Source: an uncultured Oscillospiraceae bacterium | Lineage (GTDB): Bacteria; Bacillota; Clostridia; Oscillospirales; Oscillospiraceae | Assembly (NCBI GenBank): GCA_947631845.1 | Contig: CANRMY010000023.1 | Span: 1-36,867 of the forward strand | Length of the DNA stretch: 36,867 nt | Reading direction: 5' to 3' | Part shown: piece after piece, positions 29,173-36,867 of the stretch | Position numbering within the stretch: the stretch's first letter is position 1 | How the letters are laid out: every line of letters starts with the position of its first letter | Translations under genes and position numbers: made by a program | Notes under the pieces: generated by a model | What the model saw: the letters and a program-made list of their open reading frames with translations, nothing else | What the model was told of the DNA's origin: nothing | Database searches by the model: none

Positions 29173-31102
29173 GGATCTCCTCCAGCTCCTGAAGCCACGC
29201 CCTGGCCGCCGCGTCCGAGGGCATACGCCAGTCCCCCCGGGGGCTGAGGGCCACAGAGCCCACCTTGGGGCCGTCGGGCAGGCAGGAGCGCTTGAACTGC
29301 TGGGCGAAGAAGCGGCGGACGAAGGTGCGCAGCCACTTCAAGATCGCCGCGTCGTCATAGGCCCCCGCGAAGGCGTATTTGGCCAGACGGAAGATCTTGG
29401 CCGGCCCCATGCCCCAGCGGACAAAGTAGTAGAGGAAGAAGTCGTGAAGCTCGTAGGGCCCCACCAGATCCTCGGTTTTCTGGCTGATCTCCCCGTTCTC
29501 CGCCGGCAGGAGCTCCGGGGACACGGGGGTGGCCAGGATGTCGTTCAGAACGCCCGAAAGCGCGGCGTCCCCACAGGTGTCGGCGTACCAGCCCACCACA
29601 TAGCGCACCAGGGTCTTGGGTACCCCGGCGTTGACGCCGTACATGCTCATGTGGTCGCCGTTGTAGGTGGCCCAGCCCAGGGCCAGCTCGCTGAGATCCC
29701 CGGTGCCCACCACCAGGCCGTTTATGCTGTTGGCGATATCCATCAGCACCTGGGTCCGCTCCCGGGCCTGGGCGTTTTCGTAGGTGACGGAGCGGTCGGA
29801 CTCGTCGTGGCCAATGTCCGCGAAGTGCTGACGGACGGAGGCCGTGATGTCCACCACCCGCAGCTGCGCCCCCAGCCGCTCCGCCAGGAGCATGGCGTTG
29901 GACTTGGTGCGCTGTGTGGTGCCGAAGCAGGGCATGGTGACGGCCACGAGGGCCTCGCGCGGAAGGCCCAGCTCCCGGGCGGCCATGGCGGAGACAAGCA
30001 TCGCCAGGGTGGAATCCAGCCCGCCGGACACGCCCACCACTAATTTTTGGGAGCCCGTGTGCTCCAGCCGCTTTTTCAGGCCCTGGGTCTGGATGGCGAA
30101 GATCTCCCGGCACCGCTCCTCCCGCTGATCCTTCTCCGAGGGGACGAAGGGGTTCCGGACCACGGGCCGGGTGAGGGCCGTCTCCTCCTGCTCAAGCATC
30201 GTGGGAGAAATGTTGAACCTGAATCCCGGCTGCCACCACCGTCTGTCCGAAGGGTGGAACGTGGTGTTCCTGCGCCGCTCAAAGGCCAGGCGCGCGATGT
30301 CGATCTCGCTGACGGTGAGGCCGGTCTTGAAGCGGCTCTCCGCCAGGATCGTGCCGTTTTCGGCGATCATGTTGTGGCCGGCGAAGACCAGGTCGGTGGA
30401 GCTCTCCCCCTCCCCGGCGTCGGCGTAGATATAGGCGCAGTGGAGACGGGCGGATTGGTTCTTTACCAGCTCCCGCCGGTAGGCGGCCTTGCCCACCAGC
30501 TCGTTGGAGGCGGACAGGTTCAAAATCACCGTGGCCCCCATAGACGCCAGCCGGGTCGAGGGCGGGTCCGAGGCCCACAGATCCTCGCAGATCTCCACGC
30601 CCACGGTGAGATCCGGCATGTTCAGATCCCGAACAACCTGGAGCGCCCCGAAGCAGACGTTGTCCTGGCCGCATAGATCCACATGCCAGGAGTCCTCCCT
30701 TTTGCCTGAATCGAACCAGCGCTTTTCATAGAATTCGCCGTAGTTGGGAAGGTAGATTTTCGGCACGAGTCCAATAAGCCCGTGCCCATGCGTCACGGCC
30801 GCGCAGTTATAGAGCTTGTCCTCGTACCGCACGGGCAGCCCTATGGCGACAATCATGTCAAGGCCGTCGTTGGCTTTCAGGATCCGCTCCAGCGCCGCCT
30901 TCGCCGCGTCCAAGAGCGTGTCCTGCAAAAAGAGATCCCCGCAGGTGTAGCCCGTGATACAAAGCTCCGGGAAAACCAGGATCTTGACCCCCAGCCCCGC
31001 CGCCTCATGGCAGAGCCGGATGATCTCTCCGGCGTTATAGTCGCAGTCGGCCACCCGTATCTTCGGCGTAGCCGCCGCGACCTTGATGAATCCGTCCCTC
31101 AT
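29165..31102 (-). CDS. nadE: Glutamine-dependent NAD+ synthetase
   Basis: It makes NAD+ from deamido-NAD+, ATP and glutamine. The 645-residue protein fuses a nitrilase-type glutaminase domain with catalytic Glu46 (FPELCITGY), Lys115 (VPKIYLPNYGEFYEKRWF) and Cys172 (GVEICEDLW). The synthetase domain follows, with the PP-loop VVGVSGGLDSTLAML and GTGDLSELALGWATYNGDHMSMYGVN. The length suits the two-domain form. Its start overlaps the preceding small gene by 4 bp (ATGA). Confidence 0.96.
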   Translation of the reverse strand: MRDGFIKVAAATPKIRVADCDYNAGEIIRLCHEAAGLGVKILVFPELCITGYTCGDLFLQDTLLDAAKAALERILKANDGLDMIVAIGLPVRYEDKLYNCAAVTHGHGLIGLVPKIYLPNYGEFYEKRWFDSGKREDSWHVDLCGQDNVCFGALQVVRDLNMPDLTVGVEICEDLWASDPPSTRLASMGATVILNLSASNELVGKAAYRRELVKNQSARLHCAYIYADAGEGESSTDLVFAGHNMIAENGTILAESRFKTGLTVSEIDIARLAFERRRNTTFHPSDRRWWQPGFRFNISPTMLEQEETALTRPVVRNPFVPSEKDQREERCREIFAIQTQGLKKRLEHTGSQKLVVGVSGGLDSTLAMLVSAMAARELGLPREALVAVTMPCFGTTQRTKSNAMLLAERLGAQLRVVDITASVRQHFADIGHDESDRSVTYENAQARERTQVLMDIANSINGLVVGTGDLSELALGWATYNGDHMSMYGVNAGVPKTLVRYVVGWYADTCGDAALSGVLNDILATPVSPELLPAENGEISQKTEDLVGPYELHDFFLYYFVRWGMGPAKIFRLAKYAFAGAYDDAAILKWLRTFVRRFFAQQFKRSCLPDGPKVGSVALSPRGDWRMPSDAAARAWLQELEEIHV

Positions 31103-31449
31103 TCCGGTACCTCCGTAAATTCAAAAAGATCCTCGTCAAAATAGTGGATGAGGGCCAGCCTGACGGTGTGGAGGGGGCCCTCCGGCCCAGCGACGCGGAT
31201 GACCCCATCGGAAAGGGTCAGCTCCACGCCCTCCGCGCCGTCGATTTTCGGCAGAAGCTCCGCCTCTATCTCCGCCAAAAGCGCCTCCGGGTCCTGGGCG
31301 TAGTATTCCGCGCTCTCCGCCGGTTCATAGCCCTTCACGGGCGTACCTTTGGCGGTGAAGAGCAGGACGGTGGCCAGGACGGTGAGGATCAGCACCGCCG
31401 CGCACCCGGCGGGCCGGAGCCATTGGACAAACTGCTTACCCGTCTCCAT
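31099..31449 (-). CDS. Small membrane-anchored hypothetical protein
   Basis: A 116-residue protein with one N-terminal transmembrane segment (about 14-33) and a small acidic external domain (YYAQDPEALLAEIEAELLPKIDGAEGVELTLSDGVIRV). I do not recognise the family. It sits tightly between the LTA synthase-like gene (8-bp gap) and nadE (4-bp overlap), which suggests co-expression; a role in the cell envelope is possible but not shown. Confidence 0.7.
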   Translation of the reverse strand: METGKQFVQWLRPAGCAAVLILTVLATVLLFTAKGTPVKGYEPAESAEYYAQDPEALLAEIEAELLPKIDGAEGVELTLSDGVIRVAGPEGPLHTVRLALIHYFDEDLFEFTEVPE

Positions 31450-31457
31450 ACGAATCC

Positions 31458-33320
31458 CTACCTGTTGAAATAGTTGAGCTTCATGGTGTCCCAGCTGGCG
31501 TTGAGGCGCTCCATGATCTCCTCGTTGCGGGCGGCGATCTCCGGCGTAGGCGCGGTCCCGCCCAGGGCGTACCAGTAGGTCTCCCCGTCGTACCAGGAGT
31601 AGTCGGAGAAGATCACATACCCGCCGTTGGCGGAAAAGGCGTCGTTGCCCACATAGCTCCGCCCGTCGGAGGGCAGGCCGAACAGGTTCACAAGCGTGGG
31701 CAGAATGTCGTAGGAGCCCAGCACCTTGTCCACCTTCAGGGGGCCGGCGTCCTTGCTGTAGATGAAAAACGGCGTCCGGGTGATCATGTTCATATCCTGC
31801 GCGCCTTTTTTCTCCATGATATAGTCGTTGCTCAAGGCATAATAGTCAAAGTGGTCGGCGTAAAACACCAGCACCGTGTTGTCCAAAAGCCCCTCCGCCT
31901 CCAGACGCTCCACCAGCGCGCCCACAAAGAGGTCCGTCTCATGGGCGCCGGCGTACCCGCGTATCACGTTCTCCGGGGTGTCCTCCGGCAGAAGCGCGGC
32001 CACGGTGTCGTACCATTGGGCGGCGACGGGGCTGCTCTCATAGGGGCCGTGGGCGGAGTAGGTGATGATGAAGGTGAAAAACGGCTCCTCCGGCGTCATC
32101 CGGTCATAGGCGATCATCATGTCCGAGTCGAAATCCAGGCGCTCCATGCCCATGTCCTGGCCGGAGATATAGTTGGCAAAGCCCAGATTCCGGTGGACCT
32201 CCTCCCGGTTGTAGGTCTCGCCGGTGGAGCGGTGAAAGACGTTGGCGGTGTACCCCTGTCCCGTCATTAGATGGGCCAGGGACTCCGGGTAGGCGTTGCG
32301 GCTGTACATGGACGCCTTGCTCCCGGTGAAGGGGGACACAAGACCGGTGTTGACGATCATCTCCGTGTTGAAGGTGCCCGCGTCGAAGTAGAGGGGCGTG
32401 AAGGTGTTGGTGAAATCAAGACCGTTCTCGCGCAGGGCGTAGAGGTTGGGGGTGATGTCCGGGTCGATGAGCCAGGTGTCGATGGCCTCCAGCTGGATCA
32501 TGATCAGGTTCTTGCCCCGGAAGCGCCCGGTCCACTCATTGTCCGGGTCGGGGGCCTTGGAGGCGTACCAGGCGTCCAGACGGCTTATGGCGGAGCGGTG
32601 CTCGGCGTGGTTGAGCGCGTCGTATACGCCGTAGGTCAGGTTGAAATCCCGGAAGGCGTGCTGGTACATGCCGGTGAGCATCACACATTCGGTGGTGTCG
32701 GTGAAGTGCTCATAGAGCAGGCTGGACTGCATGATGTCAAAGTGGATGGCCAGCCGGTCGGTGAGATTGACCTGCTTGTTGACATTGATGGCCAGGATCG
32801 AGACGGGGACCAGGGCGGCGCAGACCAGCCGCTCCCACCACCGGCGGCGGAGCCTGGGCGCCAGGGCCACAGCCAGCGCCACGCCCAAAAGACCGCCGGC
32901 GAAGAGGATCCAGATCATTTTGCGCACCTTAAGATAGGAGGCGTCAATGTACCGGAAGCCGTCCTCGGCGAAAATCAGCACGGAGAAGGTGAAAAAATTC
33001 CCCTTGGCTTTCATAAGCAGGGCGTGGGTCAGAAACAGCACGTCCGCCGACACGCCGATGAGCCCCATGGCAATCCGGGAGGCCAGCTGGGGCAGAAGCT
33101 TCACCAGGGCCGTCAGCATCAGGGCCCAGGCCAGCGTGAAGACCCAGGGGATGGGCGACAGGAAACCGGTGACGGAGCCGCCCCGGTGGGTGAAACGCAG
33201 TCCGGCGTCCAGCCCCACTAAGGTGAGGAAAAACACCGCCGCGCTGAGCCAGTCCCGCAGACGGGCGTTCTCTTTAAATGCCCGGAATTTTCTCCTGTAA
33301 TAGAGCTTTTTCCCGTTCAT
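31458..33320 (-). CDS. LTA synthase-family sulfatase-fold membrane protein
   Basis: A 620-residue protein of the LtaS group, which adds glycerol-phosphate to lipoteichoic acid or related polymers on the outer face of the membrane. Five transmembrane segments are at about 23-41, 56-77, 82-103, 135-155 and 163-180. The external alkaline-phosphatase-like domain has the metal and nucleophile residues: Glu278 (IMIQLEAID), Thr316 (FDAGTFNTE), His in YSAHGPY, and Asp-His in YADHFDYYA. The ATG at 33320 has GAGAGG at a good distance; the open frame 14 codons upstream lacks a site. Its substrate could be another glycerophosphate or phosphoethanolamine polymer. Confidence 0.9.
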   Translation of the reverse strand: MNGKKLYYRRKFRAFKENARLRDWLSAAVFFLTLVGLDAGLRFTHRGGSVTGFLSPIPWVFTLAWALMLTALVKLLPQLASRIAMGLIGVSADVLFLTHALLMKAKGNFFTFSVLIFAEDGFRYIDASYLKVRKMIWILFAGGLLGVALAVALAPRLRRRWWERLVCAALVPVSILAINVNKQVNLTDRLAIHFDIMQSSLLYEHFTDTTECVMLTGMYQHAFRDFNLTYGVYDALNHAEHRSAISRLDAWYASKAPDPDNEWTGRFRGKNLIMIQLEAIDTWLIDPDITPNLYALRENGLDFTNTFTPLYFDAGTFNTEMIVNTGLVSPFTGSKASMYSRNAYPESLAHLMTGQGYTANVFHRSTGETYNREEVHRNLGFANYISGQDMGMERLDFDSDMMIAYDRMTPEEPFFTFIITYSAHGPYESSPVAAQWYDTVAALLPEDTPENVIRGYAGAHETDLFVGALVERLEAEGLLDNTVLVFYADHFDYYALSNDYIMEKKGAQDMNMITRTPFFIYSKDAGPLKVDKVLGSYDILPTLVNLFGLPSDGRSYVGNDAFSANGGYVIFSDYSWYDGETYWYALGGTAPTPEIAARNEEIMERLNASWDTMKLNYFNR

Positions 33321-33358
33321 GCCGATCCTCTCTTTTCTCTTTGCGCCGGACATGGGGC

Positions 33359-34756
33359 TCAAAAGCGCACGCGCTGGGCGATGTAGCTCTCAAGCTCGCT
33401 GATGGGGATGCGCACCTGCTCCATGGTGTCCCGCTCGCGGACCGTGACACAGCCGTCGGTCTCGGAGTCGAAGTCGTAGGTGACGCAGAAGGGCGTGCCG
33501 ATCTCGTCCTCCCTCCGATAGCGCTTGCCGATGGAGCCGGCGTCATCGAAGTCCACCATGAAGGACTTGGAAAGCTCATTGCGGATCTCCATGGCCTTGT
33601 CGGAGAGCTTCTTGCTCAGGGGCAGGACGGCGCATTTGAAGGGGGCCAGGAAGGGATGGAGACGAAGCACCACGCGCACGTCCTCCTTGCCCTTGGCGTC
33701 CACCAGATGCTCCTCGTCATATGCCTCGCACAGGAACGCCAGGGCCACCCGGTCACAGCCCAGACTGGGCTCGATGACGTAGGGGATGTAGTGCTCGTTG
33801 GCCTCCTGGTCGTAGTAGGTCAGGTCCTTTCCGCTGGCCTCCTGGTGGCGGCCCAGGTCGTAGTCCGTGCGGTCGGCGATGCCCCACAGCTCGCCCCAGT
33901 CGGTGAAGGGGAAAGCGTATTCGATATCCGTGGTGGCCTTGGAGTAGAAAGCCAGCTCCGCCGGCTCGTGGTCCCGGTAACGCATGTTCTCCTCCTTGAG
34001 CCCCAGGGACTTGAGCCAGTCGATGCAGAACTTTTTCCAGTAGGCGAACCACTCCAGGTCCGTGCCGGGCTTGCAGAAAAACTCGCACTCCATCTGCTCA
34101 AACTCCCTGGTGCGGAAGGTGAAGTTGCCGGGGGTGATCTCGTTGCGGAAGGCCTTGCCCACCTGGCAGACGCCGAAGGGCAGCTTCCGGCGGGTGGTGC
34201 GCTGGATGTTGGGGAAGTTGACAAAGATGCCCTGGGCCGTCTCGGGCCGCAGATAGCAGGTGGAGGAGGAGTCCTCCGTCACGCCGATGGCCGTCTTGAA
34301 CATCAGGTTGAATTTGCGGATGGGGGTGAAGTCGTGCTTGCCGCACACGGGGCAGATCACGTCCTCGTGCTCCGCGATGAACTTGTCCATCTCGTCAAAG
34401 CTCATGGCGTCGGTGTTGACCTCCGGGTGCTCGTCGCCGATGAGCTTGTCAGCCCGGTGGCGGGACTTGCAGGAGCGGCAGTCGAGTAAGGGGTCGGAGA
34501 AGCTGGACACGTGGCCAGTGGTGACCCAGGTCTGGGGGTTCATGAGGATGGCGGCGTCCAGGCCCACATTGTAGGGCGACTCCTGGACGAATTTCTTCAG
34601 CCACGCCTTTTTCACATTGTTCTTGAACTCCACGCCCAGAGGGCCGTAGTCCCAGGAGTTGGCAAGCCCGCCGTAGATCTCGCTGCCGGCGTAAATGAAG
34701 CCGCGGCTCTTGCACAGGTTGACGATCATATCAAGTGTTTTTTCGGAATTTTTCAT
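33359..34756 (-). CDS. glyS: Glycyl-tRNA synthetase (single-chain, class II)
   Basis: It charges tRNA-Gly. The 465-residue enzyme is of the alpha2 type. Features are [33 protein letters not shown] at the N-terminus, a zinc-type cysteine group ([11 protein letters not shown] and CPVCGKHD), class II motif 2 [25 protein letters not shown], motif 3 around [18 protein letters not shown], and the C-terminal anticodon-binding domain with [20 protein letters not shown]. The ATG at 34756 is used because AAGGA lies about 9 nt upstream. It heads a five-gene operon; the leader is too short for a T-box. A TATAAT box lies at 34822-34827 with a weak -35. Confidence 0.97.
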   Translation of the reverse strand: MKNSEKTLDMIVNLCKSRGFIYAGSEIYGGLANSWDYGPLGVEFKNNVKKAWLKKFVQESPYNVGLDAAILMNPQTWVTTGHVSSFSDPLLDCRSCKSRHRADKLIGDEHPEVNTDAMSFDEMDKFIAEHEDVICPVCGKHDFTPIRKFNLMFKTAIGVTEDSSSTCYLRPETAQGIFVNFPNIQRTTRRKLPFGVCQVGKAFRNEITPGNFTFRTREFEQMECEFFCKPGTDLEWFAYWKKFCIDWLKSLGLKEENMRYRDHEPAELAFYSKATTDIEYAFPFTDWGELWGIADRTDYDLGRHQEASGKDLTYYDQEANEHYIPYVIEPSLGCDRVALAFLCEAYDEEHLVDAKGKEDVRVVLRLHPFLAPFKCAVLPLSKKLSDKAMEIRNELSKSFMVDFDDAGSIGKRYRREDEIGTPFCVTYDFDSETDGCVTVRERDTMEQVRIPISELESYIAQRVRF

Positions 34757-34821
34757 GGTTTCGATCCTTCCCGCGGCTGGCTGCCGCGTCAAAATGATTT
34801 TGCCCGGAGAGCATTACGGGT

Positions 34822-34827
34822 ATTATA
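34822..34827 (-). promoter_or_regulatory. Probable -10 of the glyS operon promoter
   Basis: TATAAT on the minus strand, 65 bp before glyS. No convincing -35 is found at 16-18 bp (TAGAAA at best). Confidence 0.45.
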
Positions 34828-34875
34828 TACCTTTTATTCCTGTATTTCTACGGTAAATTTCACAAAATCCGGCTC

Positions 34876-35067
34876 TTAGTCCAGAAAAAAGACCTCGTCC
34901 ACGTGAAGGTTCAGAAGCCTCGCGATCTTCATGGCCAGCTCCAGCGTGGGGTCGTATTTGTCGTTCTCAATGGCGATAATGGTCTGGCGGCTGACGCCAA
35001 GCATGGCCGCCATGTCCTCCTGCCGCAGGCCGGCCTCCTTCCGGAGGCGCTTGACGATGTTCCTCAC
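34876..35067 (-). CDS. Small XRE-family HTH regulator (second module)
   Basis: A 63-residue single-domain repressor-like protein (LRQEDMAAMLGVSRQTIIAIENDKYDPTLELAMKIARLL, ending VDEVFFLD), clearly related in form to the XRE at 212-403. The start is GTG 35067 with GAGGTGA at 8 nt. It follows a small membrane-protein gene, 4 bp after its stop, and both are read from a promoter with two operators. Self-repression is likely. Confidence 0.9.
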   Translation of the reverse strand: MRNIVKRLRKEAGLRQEDMAAMLGVSRQTIIAIENDKYDPTLELAMKIARLLNLHVDEVFFLD

Positions 35068-35071
35068 TTTG

Positions 35072-35413
35072 TCACCTCAGAAGGATAAAGACATACGTCC
35101 CCAGCGCCGCGAGGAACGCGCCCAGAACCACGGCGGCGATGGCGACCCGCAGGGCGGTGTTGGGCGCACGGTACTCCTCGTCCCCCGCCGTCATCCTCCG
35201 CTTCAGCACCTCCTGAGAGATCCACTGGACGGCCATGGGGATCCACATCAGCACAACGGGCAGCGGGTCGGCGGCGGTGTTCTTGACCAGAGCCAGGGTG
35301 CTCTTGCAGATGGTCCACAAGGCAAGCGTCAGGACCGCCGCGCGATAGCCGTAGGACTGGGAGAGCAGCATGATATGCCGCTCCATCTCATCCATCTTTT
35401 TCATATTCTTCAT
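35072..35413 (-). CDS. Small membrane protein of the second XRE module
   Basis: A 113-residue protein with three hydrophobic segments (about 24-42, 50-65 and 88-110) and a polar N-terminal part (MKNMKKMDEMERHIMLLSQSYGYR). Proteins of this kind are frequently encoded with tiny XRE regulators in clostridia; their function is not known. The GGAGG ribosome site is strong. Here the membrane gene comes first and the regulator second, the reverse of the module at 212-1756. Confidence 0.8.
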   Translation of the reverse strand: MKNMKKMDEMERHIMLLSQSYGYRAAVLTLALWTICKSTLALVKNTAADPLPVVLMWIPMAVQWISQEVLKRRMTAGDEEYRAPNTALRVAIAAVVLGAFLAALGTYVFILLR

Positions 35414-35434
35414 GGGATTGACCTCCTTCGCAGT

Positions 35435-35456
35435 AATGTAAAAAGCTCTTTACATT
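35435..35456 (-). promoter_or_regulatory. Operator 2 of the second XRE module
   Basis: AATGTAAA and TTTACATT arms, perfect over 8 bp around six bases. It covers the predicted transcription start. It shares the 22-bp pattern of operator 1, 47 bp away. Confidence 0.75.
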
Positions 35457-35460
35457 TTTG

Positions 35461-35489
35461 AGGATACATCGACCCGGCAAAAATGTCAA
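35461..35489 (-). promoter_or_regulatory. Promoter of the second XRE module
   Basis: Minus-strand TTGACA (35484-35489), a 17-bp spacer and TATCCT (35461-35466). The -35 lies inside operator 1. Confidence 0.7.
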
Positions 35490-35503
35490 GACCTTTTTAC
35501 ATT
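35482..35503 (-). promoter_or_regulatory. Operator 1 of the second XRE module
   Basis: AATGT and ACATT ends around AAGACCTTT, matching operator 2 in most positions and overlapping the -35 box. Confidence 0.7.
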
Positions 35504-35582
35504 TTTCCACGATTTTTTTACCCCGTATGGACGGGAGCCGGGAGGGATATACTACCTTATAAACCTATTCGGGAGGATTTCT

Positions 35583-36593
35583 ATGGAAAAGATCGCGTTT
35601 TTTGACGCCAAAAGCTATGACAGGACATATTTTGACGCCCTGGCGCCCCGGGCGGGGCTGGAGCTCCGGTATCTGGAGACGCGGCTGACGCCGGAAACGG
35701 CGGTGCTGGCCAGGGAGTGCGCCGGGGTGTGCGCCTTTGTCAACGACGATCTGGGGGAGGAGACGCTGGCGGGCCTGTCGGAAAACGGCGTGCGGTGCGT
35801 TTCCCTGCGGTGCGCGGGCTTCAACAATGTGGATCTGAGGGCGGCGGAGCGGCACGGCGTCCGGGTCTTCCGGGTGCCGGCCTACTCCCCGGCCAGCGTG
35901 GCGGAGCACGCCGCGGCGCTGCTGCTGACGCTGACCCGCCAGACCCACCGGGCATTCACCAGGACGCGGGAGCGGAATTTCAGCCTGGAGGGGCTGGTGG
36001 GGACGAGTCTGGAGAACAAGACCGTGGGCGTGGTGGGTACGGGCAAGGTGGGGATCCGCTTTGCCGGCATGGTCAGGGGCTTCGGCGCCCATGTGCTGGC
36101 CTACGACCCGGAGCCCCGGTGGGGCGCGGGGATCGAGTACGTGCGTCTGGAGGAGCTGATCCGGCGCTCCGACGTGATCTCCCTCCACTGCCCGCTGACG
36201 CCCGCCACCTACCACCTCATAAGCCGCGCCGTTTTCCACAATATGCGCGACGGCGTCATCCTCATCAACACCTCCCGGGGGGCGCTCATCGACTCCGAGG
36301 CCCTGCTGGACAACGTGAAATCCGGCAAGGTGGGGGCCGCCGGCCTGGACGTGTACGAGGAGGAGGCGGACGTCTTTTATGAGGACGTCAGCTCCCGGGT
36401 CATGCGGGACGACACGCTGAATCTGCTCCTGAGCCAGCCCAATGTGCTGGTGACGGGTCACCAGGCCTTTTTGACAAAGGAGGCCCTGCGGGCCATCGCG
36501 GAGACGACGGTAGAGAACCTCCGGGCCTTTTTCGCCGGGGAACCCACGGAGAATGAGCTGCGTGTCCGGGAGACGGAGACGGTGGGGCAATAA
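35583..36593 (+). CDS. D-2-hydroxyacid dehydrogenase (D-lactate dehydrogenase-like)
   Basis: This 336-residue NAD-dependent enzyme would reduce pyruvate or a related 2-keto acid to the D-hydroxyacid. The Rossmann motif is VGVVGTGKVG (Gly152, Gly154, Gly157) with Asp175 for NAD binding. The catalytic residues are Arg232 (INTSRGALID), Glu261 and His293 (VTGHQAFLT). SLRCAGFNNVDL and ending NVLVTGHQAFLTKEAL are typical of the LdhA branch. GGGAGG precedes the ATG. A TATACT box (35548-35553) is upstream without a clear -35. Structured repeat copy D starts at the stop codon. Confidence 0.93.
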   Translation: MEKIAFFDAKSYDRTYFDALAPRAGLELRYLETRLTPETAVLARECAGVCAFVNDDLGEETLAGLSENGVRCVSLRCAGFNNVDLRAAERHGVRVFRVPAYSPASVAEHAAALLLTLTRQTHRAFTRTRERNFSLEGLVGTSLENKTVGVVGTGKVGIRFAGMVRGFGAHVLAYDPEPRWGAGIEYVRLEELIRRSDVISLHCPLTPATYHLISRAVFHNMRDGVILINTSRGALIDSEALLDNVKSGKVGAAGLDVYEEEADVFYEDVSSRVMRDDTLNLLLSQPNVLVTGHQAFLTKEALRAIAETTVENLRAFFAGEPTENELRVRETETVGQ

Positions 36594-36818
36594 GGTGTAC
36601 GCCTCGCCCCGGCGGGGGGATAAGGTTTTCGCCTTATAGGGCGGAGTGATTTGCTTTCTCCTCTTTTGTGTTGACAAAAGAGGAGAAAGCAACAAAGAGG
36701 AGAAAAACAACTTTTGGGCCTGGCGGTGAACCGGGCCCAAGCTTTGTTACGGCGGAACGGCTGCCGCGGCAATAGTTGATACCCATGGTCCCATTCATAT
36801 CCGCGCGGTAGCGTCGTC
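36594..36818 (+). repeat. 3-prime-of-gene structured repeat (module 1), copy D
   Basis: Begins at the dehydrogenase stop. Same order as the other copies: CCCCGGCGGGG, ATAAGG, short hairpin, 17-bp hairpin (36653-36669 with 36674-36690), purine-rich arm, GGGCCTGG/CCGGGCCC hairpin. In this copy both arms of the 17-bp hairpin and the third arm carry matching base changes. The end switches to module 2-like sequence at GCGTCGTCG. Confidence 0.88.
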
Positions 36819-36867
36819 GCGGAACCGGCTTAACCTCGGGCTCCAAGTATTCGCCCTCAGGCGCCAG
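36811..36867 (+). repeat. Partial repeat module 2, copy 3 (runs off the window)
   Basis: GTCGTCGCGGAACCGG and CTCCAAGTATTCG match the interior of 21861-22042 in the same orientation. The match is less exact than between the first two copies and is cut by the window edge. Confidence 0.7.

Noticed and set aside
34757-34875. T-box riboswitch before glyS
   Set aside because: The leader from the -10 box is only about 60 nt, far too short, and no T-box core sequence is seen.

Overview
The window looks like a chromosomal segment of a high-GC anaerobic clostridium, most likely an Oscillospiraceae/Ruminococcaceae-type gut bacterium. The reasons are Gram-positive type promoters (TTGACA-17-TATAAT), strong GGAGG ribosome sites, an S-layer (SLH) protein, a LURP-one-like protein, a FemX-type enzyme, XpaC and YolD family proteins, a class II glycyl-tRNA synthetase of the single-chain type, and GC-rich codon use. 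The genus assignment is inference from gene style, not from a search.

Layout. 1-1.8 kb: the end of an upstream gene, a terminator, then a small XRE regulator plus multi-pass membrane protein behind a promoter carrying two near-identical operators. 1.8-3.8 kb: an XpaC-like protein and an acidic hypothetical protein (minus strand). 3.8-7.4 kb: a housekeeping operon murI-DUF1934-argS-LURP (plus). 7.4-14.2 kb: an SLH/WG-repeat surface protein, divergent from an O-acetylhomoserine sulfhydrylase, then an ECF sigma factor with its membrane partner and a FemX-like transferase. 14.2-17.1 kb: an accessory scar of different composition. It holds a perfect 24-bp palindrome, a 275-bp fold-back element with tRNA T-arm-like ends, a small HTH protein, an oriT-like hairpin, and an MFS exporter controlled by a leader peptide and terminator/antiterminator. 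17.1-21.6 kb: a TetR-controlled redox operon (flavin reductase, aldo/keto reductase, CMD-cupin protein) in which a DUF362 lipoprotein, a permease and a flavodoxin lipoprotein are broken. 21.6-22.4 kb and 26.5-27.8 kb: dense non-coding repeats. 22.4-26.5 kb: an MBL-fold hydrolase, then a Y-family DNA polymerase with YolD facing an XRE/ImmA-metalloprotease pair through two consensus promoters that point at each other. 27.8-34.8 kb: an operon glyS-LTA synthase-like-small membrane protein-nadE-mnmE (minus). 34.8-35.5 kb: a second XRE/membrane protein module. 35.6-36.6 kb: a D-2-hydroxyacid dehydrogenase, then another repeat copy up to the window end.

The strongest candidates for something undescribed are as follows. 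(i) A structured repeat occurs four times, each time directly after a stop codon and always in the same orientation relative to the gene; arms change in concert in one copy. (ii) A roughly 60-bp-period array of palindromes shows compensatory arm changes. (iii) An IrrE/DdrO-like XRE-protease pair is wired to an error-prone polymerase. (iv) A 275-bp fold-back element has T-arm-like termini. (v) A drug-type attenuator precedes the MFS exporter. (vi) The two XRE/membrane-protein modules at opposite ends of the window use the same twin-operator promoter layout with unrelated operator sequences.
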